DNA of 64,000 bases from Streptomyces sp. NBC_00271 (GTDB taxonomy: Bacteria > Actinomycetota > Actinomycetes > Streptomycetales > Streptomycetaceae). Below, piece after piece: positions 1 through 8,463 of the stretch (position 1 is the first letter of the stretch; each line of letters begins with the position of its first letter). The stretch lies in contig NZ_CP108070.1 of the NCBI RefSeq assembly GCF_036178845.1, forward strand, positions 1,922,001 to 1,986,000, given 5' to 3'. Made by a program: the position numbers and the translations under genes. The notes beneath the pieces are model-generated. The model was not told the DNA's origin. It worked only from the letters and a program-made list of their open reading frames with translations, and ran no database searches.

Positions 1-826
1 CGGCGGGCATGATGCCACCGCTGCTGCTGTTGCCGAGGATCAGCAGCAGGATCGAGGCGAGACTGACGCCGGCGGAGCCGAACAGGCGCAGCAGCACCAT
101 GGTGGTGGCGCCGACCGCGGCGCCCATCAGCGCGATGACGAGGGCGAGGGGCAGGAAGGGGCCGGGCAGGGCGCCGAAGCCGGTGCTGCCGGCGATGGCG
201 GCGACCAGGACGCCGCCGGCCACGCCGAACAGGGCCAGGCTGGCCATCCGCCAGCGGTACTGGAGGCGGGGGGCGAGCTGGTAGGTGGTCATGCCGAAGA
301 GGTATCCGGCCAGTACCAGGCCGAAGGCCGCGTAGAAGACGGACAGTCCCCGGGTGTCTCCCGCTGACGCCGGGGCGACGTCCTCGACTGAGAGGCGGTG
401 GTGTTCCGCGCGGGCCACGGAGCCGAACGCGGTGGTCACGGTGGCGGTGACGGCGGCTCCGTTGGCGCTGCCGTAGAGCAGATCCCCGTTGCCGAGGTAG
501 GCCGCATAGACGGACCGGTCCTGGACGGCGCGCCGGGCGGCGGATTCGTCGGGGTAGGTCTCCAGGGTGAAGCCGTCGGGGACGGCGCGTGCGAGGTCCT
601 GGCGCAGCTGGGCCTGATGGGTGCCGATCTCCGTGGTACCCACCCGCAACTCGTGGGGGCGCGGTGCGTGGAAGGCGGCGAGGTAGACGCTGACGAACAC
701 GGTGCCGATCAGCAGGACGACCGCCACGGGCACCAGGACGGCGCGCGGGGTCCCGGGGCGCGGCGGCGCGTGAGCCACGTCCAGAGCGTGCTTGTGGTGC
801 TGTCGGGCGGAGGCGTGCTGGGACAT
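1..826 (-). CDS. YhgE/DUF3533-like membrane protein (partial)
   Basis: Reading leftward from an ATG at 826, the frame stays open to the window edge (275 codons), so the C-terminus lies outside. A polar N-terminus of about 28 residues is followed by one membrane segment (about 29-50), a soluble extracytoplasmic domain of roughly 110 residues, and then a run of at least four hydrophobic segments. This is the layout of ABC-2-permease-like YhgE/Pip/DUF3533 proteins, which are linked to export of toxic compounds in other bacteria. The substrate cannot be told. It is divergent from the MarR-type gene at 911 and shares an 84-bp intergenic region with a palindrome, the usual arrangement for an efflux protein repressed by its MarR neighbour. 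The family call is by eye. Confidence 0.7.
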   Translation of the reverse strand, partial: MSQHASARQHHKHALDVAHAPPRPGTPRAVLVPVAVVLLIGTVFVSVYLAAFHAPRPHELRVGTTEIGTHQAQLRQDLARAVPDGFTLETYPDESAARRAVQDRSVYAAYLGNGDLLYGSANGAAVTATVTTAFGSVARAEHHRLSVEDVAPASAGDTRGLSVFYAAFGLVLAGYLFGMTTYQLAPRLQYRWRMASLALFGVAGGVLVAAIAGSTGFGALPGPFLPLALVIALMGAAVGATTMVLLRLFGSAGVSLASILLLILGNSSSGGIMPA

Positions 827-854
827 CAGAGGCAGGATCCTCGAAAATAGAAGT

Positions 855-871
855 CAACTGATAATCTGTTG
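855..871. promoter_or_regulatory. Palindromic operator candidate for the MarR regulator
   Basis: CAACTGATAATCTGTTG is an 8+1+8 dyad with one mismatched pair. It sits in the 84-bp gap between the divergent membrane-protein gene (start 826) and the MarR gene (start 911). Size and position fit a MarR-dimer site controlling both genes. Binding is inferred. Confidence 0.5.
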
Positions 872-910
872 TACACCACAATCAGCTGCCTTACAAAAGG
901 GGTCCGCCAC

Positions 911-1363
911 GTGAAACATCCCGACCGGCGTACGGGCTATGTGGCCTGGCAGATCGGCCAGATCATGGCGACCCGGATCGAGCGCACTCTGCGCCCCTTC
1001 CAGCTGACCCTCGCCCAGAACAGTGCCCTGATCCAGGCCGCCTTCGACCCGGGCGTCTCCAGCGCGACCGCCGCACGCCGGGCGGCGATCACCCCCCAGT
1101 CCATGGGAACCGCCGTCAACGGGCTGGTCGAGCGGGGGCTCCTGGAACGACGGACCGCCCCCGGCGACAGGCGCACTCACCGCTTGCACGCCACCGAGGC
1201 CGGCCTGCGACTCGCGGCCGAGGCCGGCGTCGCCGTGGACGCCACCCACACCGAAGCCCTGGAAGTACTCACACCGACGGAGCAGGAACAGGCCCACTCA
1301 CTGCTCCTGAAACTCCTGGCGTCACTGAACCCGGCGGCCATGGACGTCGACAGCACACCCTGA
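911..1363 (+). CDS. MarR family transcriptional regulator
   Basis: 150 residues with the MarR winged-helix layout. The N-terminal helix (GYVAWQIGQIMATRIERTL) serves dimerisation. The recognition helix region reads AARRAAITPQSMGTAVNGL. The wing GLLERRTAPGDRRTH is very typical of the family, and a long C-terminal helix follows. The GTG at 911 is preferred over a TTG at 869 because AAAGGGG lies 8 nt upstream and the palindrome at 855-871 would overlap the TTG. It is divergent from the membrane protein at 826 and most likely represses it in response to a small ligand, which is inference from gene order. Confidence 0.85.
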   Translation: MKHPDRRTGYVAWQIGQIMATRIERTLRPFQLTLAQNSALIQAAFDPGVSSATAARRAAITPQSMGTAVNGLVERGLLERRTAPGDRRTHRLHATEAGLRLAAEAGVAVDATHTEALEVLTPTEQEQAHSLLLKLLASLNPAAMDVDSTP

Positions 1364-1514
1364 GGAGCCACCGGGTGCCCCCCTCGGGCGCAAGTCGTCG
1401 CCCCACCGGCGGAAGTCGGTTGACGACCGCAGCGCCTGACGCGGGATCAGAAGAAGCCGCCGTCGTGATCGCGGCGTCAGGCCTTTACCCGCGCGCCGGG
1501 TTGGATGCAGCATC

Positions 1515-1705
1515 GCCCGGCGATCGACATCGGCTGCGTCGGTGACGCCCAGGATGTGTGGTGGCAGGCACAGTTGGTCACAGACATAGCATCGGGATCC
1601 GAGAGCAGTGGGGCTGAGCTTTCCGAGTTCGATGGCGGATACGCACGTCTTGTCGCAACCGAGGAGACGCTGAGCCCTCCTCGGGACCACGGGCCTGTCC
1701 GGCAT
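1515..1705 (-). pseudogene. XRE-type HTH protein fragment
   Basis: One frame reads RLLGCDKTCVSAIELGK followed by RCYVCDQLCLPPHILGVTD. It resembles the part of an XRE (cI/Cro-like) regulator from the recognition helix through the following linker. The start, the first helices and everything after about 60 residues are missing, and the reading dissolves into low-quality arginine-rich sequence. I read it as a degraded stub next to IS remains. Confidence 0.35.
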
Positions 1706-1723
1706 GATCCGCCGGACAGGCCC
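1691..1723. repeat. Perfect 13-bp inverted repeat (hairpin)
   Basis: GGGCCTGTCCGGC at 1691-1703 is exactly complementary to 1711-1723, with a 7-nt loop. It abuts the IS256-like fragment and could be the trace of an IS end or a terminator. No T-tract follows. Confidence 0.6.
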
Positions 1724-1864
1724 TAGTCGGCGCCGTCCTGGCCGAGCAGAACGACGAATGGAGCGAGGTCATACGTGGGCCGCGAACTCCTCGCCAGGGC
1801 CCGCCTCCACCCGATCGAGTCAGAACGCGACGACACCGCCCTGCCCACCGGACTCACCGCATAG
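1723..1864 (+). pseudogene. IS256-family transposase C-terminal fragment
   Basis: The frame from 1723 reads LVGAVLAEQNDEWSEV. It then shifts frame at about 1770 and continues YVGRELLARARLHPIE to ALPTGLTA and a TAG at 1862-1864. This is the characteristic C-terminal tail of actinobacterial IS256 (mutator-type) transposases. Catalytic domain and start are absent, so it is a dead remnant. The call rests on recognising the tail motif by eye. Confidence 0.6.
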
Positions 1865-1942
1865 CCTCAAGACGAGATCACCGAGTGGCCGTCGATACAC
1901 CACTCCAGCGGACGTGACCTGAGGGCAGCTTCGCCTGCCCGG

Positions 1943-1976
1943 CCCTCGCGCGCGGCCCCGCCGTCGCGCGCGAGGG
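1943..1976. terminator. 12-bp GC-rich hairpin
   Basis: CCCTCGCGCGCG (1943-1954) pairs exactly with 1965-1976 around a 10-nt loop. With no flanking genes it may terminate transcription coming from the IS256 relic. It has no T-tract, which is common in Streptomyces. Confidence 0.45.
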
Positions 1977-2434
1977 GACAGAACGGCGCCCGGTCCCCTC
2001 GCCCACCGCCCGAGCTCCCGCCCCACCTCCCTTTCCCTTCCTCCTGGTTGTTCGTGGCGGTCGTGGGTGGTGTAGAGGGGATGTCATGGGAAGTGGAATC
2101 GCCCGACCATGCGGGCCCACCTGGAGCGACAACACGTACCGGACTCCGGACACCGCAACACCTGTCGCAACACTCAACACAGCGGATGCCGCAACCCCGA
2201 CCACGGCGGCCGTTCCCCGTAGAAACAGCCGCGACGACGTGCACCTGGCCGTCGTCGGCGCACGTCATCCCGGTGACGTACAGCGCGAGCCGGACACATG
2301 CAGCGCGGGCCGGCTGAGACAGCGGCCGGAACGAACAAGTGCACAGGCTCCAGCAGTCGGCGGCCCTCCCACTGGGCTGACTGGCGTGAACCAACCGAGT
2401 CAGACCGGTTAAACAGTGATGCGGAGCATGGGGC

Positions 2435-2467
2435 AAGCCTCCGGGGGCCAACAGGCCCCGGAGGCTT
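2435..2467. terminator. 12-bp hairpin, likely terminator
   Basis: AAGCCTCCGGGG (2435-2446) pairs perfectly with 2456-2467 around a 9-nt loop. It lies downstream of the leftward decayed gene at 2835-3801, where its terminator would be expected. Confidence 0.5.
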
Positions 2468-2834
2468 CGGCCTTCCTGCTCTCAGCCTTGTCCACGCGGT
2501 ATGAGGCGCAGGTGGGCGGGTGGGCTGGGTGGCGCCTTCGGGCTGCGGGGCGCGGGGGCCAGCGGCATCCTGGATGAGCTCCAGAATTCAACTCGTGACG
2601 ACTTGTGCACCGACTCGATCCCCGTAGTCCACGCACCGCAGACTTGAGGTGGAGACAGCTGTACCGCGTCCCCGCAGCAACCTCGTAGACGAGCAGGGAG
2701 CTGAGACAGGGACCGGCCGTACGCGAGCAGCGGCCACGTTTCCCGGACGCGCGCTTTGCGTCGTCGTTGAACAGCGCGACCGCCTGCACCGGCCCCTGGG
2801 CATGCCCCCGGGCCCGTGGCTTGTTCGGCGCCGG

Positions 2835-3801
2835 TCAGCTCGCCTCCCTTGAAGATGCCCACCGCCGCAGCGAGACGTGCCAGCCAGGTTCGGGCTGGGG
2901 CATGGAGTGGTGTCCGTTCAGCGGTGAAGTGCCGTGCATGTGATGAGGCGATGGCCGTGTCGTCTGCTCGGAGCCTGGCGGGTAGGGCCCCAACGGCCGC
3001 TCTCGCGTATGAGGCTGGCCCGCGTCGGCTGGTCTGTCCTCGGCGTGGGCGCACTTCAGGGTCTGGGCGACTTGGTCGGCAAGCTGGACCATCAGCCGCT
3101 CGCGGGCGATGAGTTCGGCCGAGGCTGAGCGGGTGTCCTGGGTCTGGAGCAGGCCGGCTGCATCCCACAGCGTGTGCCGGCCGATCTCGGCCGAGCGGTG
3201 CAGCTCGTAGCGGTCGCTGCCGGCGACGGCCTGGACGAGGTAGGTGTGCAGGACAGCGAGGCGCTGCAGGTAGCGGCAGGCGCCGTCGTCCTCGACGCTG
3301 CGGACGTGTTCGCGGGCCCGGGCGTCCAGCCGTCCAGGCAAGTGCTCGGCGAGCAGTGGAGCAAGCACCGACGCTGGCAGCATCATGCCCGCGGGGACGC
3401 CGTGGGTCATGGCGAATAGGCTGGTAACCAGGCTGATGAGGGCTACAGAGCCTGAGGGACCCGGGGGTGGTGGGGACCAGGGCGATGCGGCGGGCGGGGC
3501 GCCTGGTCAGCCAGCGCAGGGACAGGCGTTGCGTGGGCGTCGCGGCGGGGGTGAGAACCCCGACCTGATGGGGTTGCTCAGGCGGGGTGCCGTCACCGGG
3601 GACAGTCCAGGCGAGCCAGCCCCACGGGGTGCGTTCATACACGAGGAGGGGCTCGAACTCGGCTGAGCACGTGCTGTCGCGGACGTGGCCGGTCCGCAGG
3701 GCGCGTGAGCGTTCCGCCTCCCAGCGGCCCGGGTCGAGCGTGAAGGGGCGCCGGTGCTGTTCGGCCGCGGTCGGCGGTGGTGTGCGGAGCGTGTCCGTCA
3801 C
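2835..3801 (-). pseudogene. Uncharacterised frameshifted gene next to the pSAM2-type HTH gene
   Basis: I do not recognise the product. From an ATG at 3801 the frame reads about 125 residues (LLVYERTPWGWLAWTVPGDG, then LRWLTRRPARRIALVPTTPG). Near 3425 the protein-like reading moves to another frame: VALISLVTSLFAMTHG, then SVEDDGACRYLQRLAVLHTY and ASAELIARERLMVQLADQ, ending at 2835. The second part has no ribosome site before its only ATG (3410), so one gene broken by a frameshift fits better than two genes. It follows the HTH pseudogene on the same strand with a 25-nt gap, the position of small accessory genes in pSAM2-like integrative elements. Mobile-element origin is inferred from that context. 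Confidence 0.4.
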
Positions 3802-3826
3802 GGGCTGCTTCCTTCCAGTGGGGCGG

Positions 3827-5256
3827 TCAGGCGGAGGCGCATGTCCTGCAGCGGCCGTCGCCGTCGGGGTGGGCCCGCCGGGGTGTCGGTCCGGGGCAGG
3901 TGCGGCACAGCGGCCAGCCGAGGCAGGCCGGGCAAAGGTCCTCGCCGGGGGCGGTCGCGGGCACGCCGCAGCCGGCGCATTCGACTCGGTAGGTCAGTGC
4001 TTCGGTCACCGCGCGTGCGGCAGCCCCCGTGGACGGCCGCCCGGTCACCAGCCACGCGGGCGGCTGGTGCTCGAGGACGTCGCCGCGGGGGTGGTGGCTT
4101 TCCACTGTGACGGGCGGCGGGTAGGCCTGAGCGGCCCGCAAGCGGGCGGCGATGATCGCACCAACCGTGGTGCGCACCGGGTGCGGCAGTGGCCGGTCGG
4201 TGATGACGTGTCGCACCTGCTCGCTGCTCCAGCCTGCCTCCATCATCACGGTGACCACGCGGCCCTGATCGGTGAGGACCGTCCCGGTCAGCAGCAGTTC
4301 CGGACGGCTCGCTCCGATCTCGAGCAGCAGCTGGATCCCCGAATGCATCTCGTCCGCCGGGAGCCCGGCCGGCGGGGACGTTGGGGCGTCCGGCTGGTCC
4401 GCCCCTCCGGACGTTCGCGCGACGTCGCCGCGATCGCACGGACGGAGGGGGCTGGTCTTCTGCTTGTTGGTCTACTTTCTGTTGGCGTTCTTAGTGGGGC
4501 GATTAACCGACGTCGGGTTATCCACCGGTGGAGAACCCGACGTCGGTTGCGACCTGCCGGTTTGCAGGCTGGGCAGGTCGGTGATGAAGTACGCGGCCGC
4601 GCCGAGGGTGCCGTCGGGGTGGCGCTCGCGTTCCCGGAGCAGGAAGCCGTGCTTCTCCAGCTCCTTGAGTCCGCTCTTGACGGCCGCCTCGCCGTCGCGG
4701 CCGCGTCGCGCCAGGTCGGTGACGGTCATCCGCCAGCCGTCCCGGTGCGTGCTGATGAGCCCGAACAGGCCCGCGCCTTGAAGGACAGCCTGCTGTCGCG
4801 GATCAGGCCGTTGGCGATCTGCGTGAACTGATCCGCCGCCATCACCCCACGGCGGATCCCCGCCCCGAAGCCGGGCCCCGCCTCGCCCGTCGGAGCGGAG
4901 GCGAATGCCGTGCGAACCGCCTGCGTAAGGTCGACGTCGTCGGAGGCCGGGCGGTCCGTGATCGAGTAGATGATCTCGCCGAGCGTCCCGTTGCCGTGCC
5001 TCAGCTGTTCGCGGATGAGGTAACCATGCCGCTGCAGTTCGCCCAGGCCGTCCCGCACGGCGTCCCGCCCGTCGGGGCCGACGCGGACGAGGTCGGCGAC
5101 CGTCACGTGCCAGCCGGTGACGTGGGTGCTGATGTAGCCGAAGATCCCCTTCGCCTTGAACGATAGCCGGGCGTCGTGGAACAGGCCGTTGGCGATCTGG
5201 GTGAACTGGTCCGCCGCCATCACTCCACGGCGGATTCCCGCCCCGAAGCGGCTCAT
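3827..5256 (-). pseudogene. Decayed winged-helix protein of a pSAM2-type integrative element
   Basis: The start ATG is at 5256 (MSRFGAGIRRGVMAADQF). Two homologous units of about 100 residues follow, each beginning FGAGIRRGVMAADQFTQIAN, carrying a winged-helix reading (GLGELQRHGYLIRE in unit 1, GLKELEKHGFLLRE in unit 2) and ending YSITDRP or YFITDLP. Unit 2 is broken near 4775 by loss of one G. A stop at 4472-4474 interrupts the linker. The C-terminal part resumes in another frame with MHSGIQLLLEIGASRPELLL. The end has paired cysteines (CAGCGV, CPACLGWPLCRTC, CRTC), a zinc-ribbon-like tail, closing at 3827. The layout matches helix-turn-helix proteins found beside replication genes in Streptomyces integrative elements. 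At least three lesions make it a pseudogene unless the assembly is wrong. Confidence 0.7.
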
Positions 5257-5435
5257 CGTGCTTCCTCGCGCGCCGTGCGCGCGGCCGCCGATGCCCTGGA
5301 GCGGACGTGCGGGAGCGAGGGGGCCGGGGCCGCTGTGTGAGGTGACGTGAGCGAGATCCATTCCGTCAGCTCACCCGGCGCCCCCGACCAGGCTGGCGGC
5401 CACAGCCCCCGACCACTGGTCACGATCCGGCAACA

Positions 5436-5665
5436 TGCGCACTGGGCTGGCGTGGTCGGGCTCATGGTCGGGCCGACCACGGCGCTTCCCCGGTGGCACC
5501 CGAAGGATGCGCAGTCGCGGTTGCGCAGCGGCAGCGTCGCTCATTGCGCGGTCGGCTGCGCAATGGTTCCGGGTCCTGCGCATTCGGCATGTGCAGCCGA
5601 CTGCGCACAGCGGGGAAGGCGCCGTCGACGTTGGTCTGCGCACTCGGCCCACGGTGCGCAGTCGG
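5436..5665. repeat. Iteron-like array of TGCGCA repeats
   Basis: The palindromic core TGCGCA occurs eight times, at 5436, 5508, 5522, 5557, 5577, 5602, 5637 and 5655, with a one-mismatch copy (TGCGCG) at 5545. Most copies continue as TGCGCANTCGG, for example 5577-5587, 5637-5647 and 5655-5665. CCGACTGCGCA at 5597-5607 is an inverted full copy. The array lies just upstream of the pSAM2-type HTH gene (start 5256) and runs into a transposase fragment. It resembles a cluster of sites for a dimeric DNA-binding protein such as a replication initiator or transfer repressor. Function is inferred. Confidence 0.6.
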
Positions 5666-5982
5666 CCTCCGCGGTGAGGCCGGGATCGGGCGGCATGCCG
5701 GCGGGCGACCAGGTCACGGTGCCAACGCAGGATCGTGTCCGGCCGCACCAGCAACCGCATACGGAGCAGCGCCTCCTTCGGGAGGTCATGCAGCAGCGCC
5801 GCCAGGAACGCCCGACCCCCCGGTGCGAACTGGACTCGCCGCCCGTTCAGATGCCGTTGCAGCACGGTGATCTGATGGCGTAGAGCCAGGATCTCTACAT
5901 CCTTGTCCTGGGTGCTCACCGGCAGCAGTCGCAGCATCGCGAACATGTTGGTCACGCTCAGGTAGGCGAGTTTCAACAGCAC
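5646..5982 (-). pseudogene. IS3/IS481-like integrase N-terminal fragment
   Basis: From an ATG at 5982 the frame reads MLLKLAYLSVTNMFAMLRLL, then KDVEILALRHQITVLQRHL, then LVRPDTILRWHRDLVARRHA. This is the familiar N-terminal HTH region of rve-type integrase transposases in Streptomyces. Homology stops at about residue 112, exactly where the TGCGCA repeat array begins. The DDE catalytic core is missing, so it cannot be active. Confidence 0.65.
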
Positions 5983-6214
5983 GAGCGACGATCATGCCGA
6001 GGTGACCGTCATCTCCGCCGGAGCACTGCGTCGGCCTCAGCATCCAACGGAACGAAGATCACGGCACATGGGCTCTGACCAGGGCGGATGAGGTTTTCGG
6101 CAAGGGCAAGGTCAGCAGGCTGGTCGCTCGGCCCCGGTTCACGTCCGCCCCCTCCCCTGTCGCCGCGGCCGCCGTGCTGGTGGCACAGCCCGGTCAGCCT
6201 ACTGCGCGCCACTG

Positions 6215-6743
6215 ACAACGACCGCGCCGTGCCCGGCGCCCGGCGCCTGATGCCGGCCGCGAAGGTCAGCCCCAACACACTGGCCAAGGCATACGAGGAC
6301 GCCGGGTATTTCGCCCGCAACGTACGCACCATCGAGGTCCTCGTCGACCGCGACGCGGTCGCCTCTGGCGCCGCCGCAGCCGGCGAACCGAACCCTGGCA
6401 GCACTACGACCTCGGACACGGCTACTGCACCTACACCTTCTTCGAACAGTGCCAGCACCGCATGGCCTGCGCCCGCTGCGACTTCTACTCCCCAAAGGAC
6501 TCCACGAGAGCCCAACTCCTCGAAGCCAAAGGCAACCTGCAGAAGATGGCCGTCTCGATCCCGCTCACCGAGGACGAACAGGCCGCTCTCACCGACGGTC
6601 AGACCGCGATCGACGAACTCCTCGGCAGACTCGCCGATACCCCGACCCCGGCCGGGCCAACACCCCGGCAGACGACGGCACCCGGCACAGCTCAGCTCCT
6701 ACCGATCGTCGGCGTCCGACAGGGCAAAGCAGCGCAAGCATGA
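6215..6743 (+). pseudogene. Tn554-type tyrosine recombinase, C-terminal remnant
   Basis: The frame reads NTLAKAYEDAGYFARNVRT and LVDRDAVASGAAAAGE, then jumps frame near 6393 and continues PWQHYDLGHGYCTYTFFEQC, HRMACARCDFYSPKDS and ADTPTPAGPTPRQ to the stop at 6743. The histidine/cysteine-rich tail followed by a glutamine-rich region is typical of the site-specific recombinases of Tn554-like three-gene modules in actinobacteria. The catalytic N-terminal two thirds are absent and a one-base indel breaks the rest. Confidence 0.6.
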
Positions 6744-6801
6744 CAAATCTGATTACACAGAAAAGTCGTTCATCTGGCGGGCCCTGTCGCGCGCGCGTCG
6801 T

Positions 6802-7338
6802 TCACCGGTGCGGGCGGAGTCCGTCGAGGATGAGCGCGAGCATGCGGGGTGCCCGGTCCTCGGGGCTGGACGCTGCGCGCCACAAGGCACCGGTGAGTTG
6901 GAGGAAGTCGCCTGGGTCGGCGTCTGGGCGGATGCTTCCGTCCCTTTTGCCGGCGTCGAGGAGTTCTGTGATGGCGGCGATGACCGGCCCGTAGCTCTGC
7001 TCGCTGATCGCCTGGTGTGCGCCCGGGCCGAGGGCGTCGCCGAGGCCGTGCTTCCTGCGCATGGCCTCGACGAGGTCGGTCGTCCAGAGGCGGAGCGCTT
7101 CCAGTGGCGGCATCCGGGCCAGCAGGTCGGGCACGGTGTTGATGATGCGTGCCACTTCGTCCTGGTAGACGGCCAGAACCAGCGACTCACGGGTGGGGAA
7201 GTTGCGGTACAGGGTGCCCGCGCCGACTCCCGCGCGCTGAGAGATCTGGTTCATCGACGTGCTGCCGTCCGCCGCAAGAGCTTCGCGTGCGGCGGCGAGG
7301 ATGCGCGCCCTGTTCTCACGGGCGTCCGAACGGACCAC
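6802..7338 (-). CDS. TetR/AcrR family repressor
   Basis: 178 residues from a GTG at 7338. The N-terminal HTH is canonical: RARILAAAREALAADG, STSMNQISQRAGVGAGTLYR and NFPTRESLVLAVYQDEV. The C-terminal ligand domain (LWTTDLVEAMRRKHG, SYGPVIAAITELLDAGKRDG) resembles the common TetR_C class near oxidoreductases. It is divergent from the aldo/keto reductase gene at 7414. Two 14-16-bp palindromes fill the 75-bp gap, so it very probably represses itself and the three-gene operon. Ligand unknown. Confidence 0.9.
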   Translation of the reverse strand: MVRSDARENRARILAAAREALAADGSTSMNQISQRAGVGAGTLYRNFPTRESLVLAVYQDEVARIINTVPDLLARMPPLEALRLWTTDLVEAMRRKHGLGDALGPGAHQAISEQSYGPVIAAITELLDAGKRDGSIRPDADPGDFLQLTGALWRAASSPEDRAPRMLALILDGLRPHR

Positions 7339-7349
7339 AGGACCTCACC

Positions 7350-7395
7350 TTGATAAGTGGAGAGTTCTCCACTACGTTATATGGAGAGCTCTCCA
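7350..7395. promoter_or_regulatory. Promoter with two TetR-type palindromes
   Basis: GTGGAGAGTTCTCCAC (7357-7372, 7+2+7 dyad) and TGGAGAGCTCTCCA (7382-7395, perfect) are two copies of one motif, 24 bp centre to centre. A rightward promoter fits as TTGATA (7350-7355), a 17-bp spacer and TACGTT (7373-7378). The first palindrome would then fill the spacer and the second lie at the transcription start. This is good placement for repression by the TetR protein encoded at 6802-7338. Confidence 0.65.
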
Positions 7396-7413
7396 CCTAC
7401 TCTAAGGAGCGTC

Positions 7414-8463
7414 ATGCATTACATCAAGCTCGGCATGACCGGCCTCGACGTATCCCCGATCGCGATCGGCGCGATGACCTACGGCGAGCCCGACCGCGGG
7501 CACCCCGTCTGGTCCAAGGGCGAACAGGACGCGCGACCGCTCATCAAGCACGCGCTGGAGGCGGGGATCAACTTCTTCGACACCGCGAACATGTACTCCA
7601 ACGGTTCCAGCGAGGAAATCCTCGGCCGGGCGCTCAAGGACTTCGCCGACCGTGATGCCGTGGTGATCGCCACGAAACTGCGCCATCCGATGCGGCTGGG
7701 ACCCAACGGACGGGGACTGTCACGTAAGGCGATCATGACCGAGGTCGACCACTCGCTGCGCCGCCTCGGAACCGACTACATCGACCTCTACCAGATCCAC
7801 CGCAACGACCACGCCACCCCCTGGGAGGAGACCCTGGAGGCACTCAGCGACCTCGTGAAAGCCGGCAAGGTCCGCTACCTCGGCGCCTCGTCCATGCACG
7901 CGTGGGAGTTCGCGAAGGCTCTCCGCCTGCAGAAAGAGAACGGCTGGGCGCGGTTCGTGTCGATGCAGGACCACTACAACCTCCTCGCCCGTGAGGAGGA
8001 GCGCGAGATGATCCCGCTGTGCCTGGACGAGGGTGTCGGCACGGTCATCTGGTCGCCGCTGGCCCGCGGCCGCCTCACCCGCGCGTGGGACGACGCCCGC
8101 TCGACGGTGCGCTCCGAGACGGACAGCGCCTACGCGGACCTGCTCTACTCGCCGGCCGAGGAGGCGTCCAACCACGCGATCATCGACGCGGTCGGGCAGG
8201 TCGCGGACGCCCACGGCGTCAGCCGCGCACAGGTCGCGCTCGCCTGGCTGCGACGCCAGCCGGTCGTCACCGCGCCGCTGGTCGGCGCCGGCTCGATCCG
8301 GCAGATCGACGAGGCCGTGGCCTCCCTCGACATCGAGCTCACCGACGACGAAGTGCGCGCCCTGGAGGCCCCGTACACCCCCCGCTACGACTGGCAGGGC
8401 GTCTCGGACGAAGCCGAGATGGAGGCCATCCGCCAGCGCGTGCCCGGCATGGCGCTCGCATGA
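7414..8463 (+). CDS. Aldo/keto reductase
   Basis: 349 residues, full family length, NADPH-dependent carbonyl reduction. The TIM-barrel signatures are in order: GMTGLDVSPIAIGAMTYGE at the start, the tetrad Asp and Tyr in FFDTANMYSNGSSEE, Lys in VVIATKLRHP and His in LYQIHRND. The cofactor-binding loop near the C-terminus is TAPLVGAGSIRQIDEAVA. The ATG at 7414 is chosen because AAGGAG lies just upstream (7404-7409). It is the first gene of an operon: the stop overlaps the next start (ATGA at 8460-8463). Controlled by the divergent TetR gene. Substrate not predictable. Confidence 0.92.
   Translation: MHYIKLGMTGLDVSPIAIGAMTYGEPDRGHPVWSKGEQDARPLIKHALEAGINFFDTANMYSNGSSEEILGRALKDFADRDAVVIATKLRHPMRLGPNGRGLSRKAIMTEVDHSLRRLGTDYIDLYQIHRNDHATPWEETLEALSDLVKAGKVRYLGASSMHAWEFAKALRLQKENGWARFVSMQDHYNLLAREEEREMIPLCLDEGVGTVIWSPLARGRLTRAWDDARSTVRSETDSAYADLLYSPAEEASNHAIIDAVGQVADAHGVSRAQVALAWLRRQPVVTAPLVGAGSIRQIDEAVASLDIELTDDEVRALEAPYTPRYDWQGVSDEAEMEAIRQRVPGMALA

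Larger units (their letters stand above)
1865..2834. other. Gene-free stretch
   Basis: No convincing reading frame is present. Long open frames on either strand have arginine-rich composition typical of GC-rich shadows. The only structure seen is two hairpins (1943-1976 and 2435-2467). Confidence 0.5.

Noticed and set aside
3587..4831. 414-codon plus-strand frame
   Set aside because: Opposite the pSAM2-type HTH pseudogene; composition is Gly/Arg/Val-rich with no motif.
5436..5665. TGCGCA array considered as a CRISPR
   Set aside because: Repeat units are only 6-11 bp, spacing is irregular (14-72 bp) and no cas genes are present.
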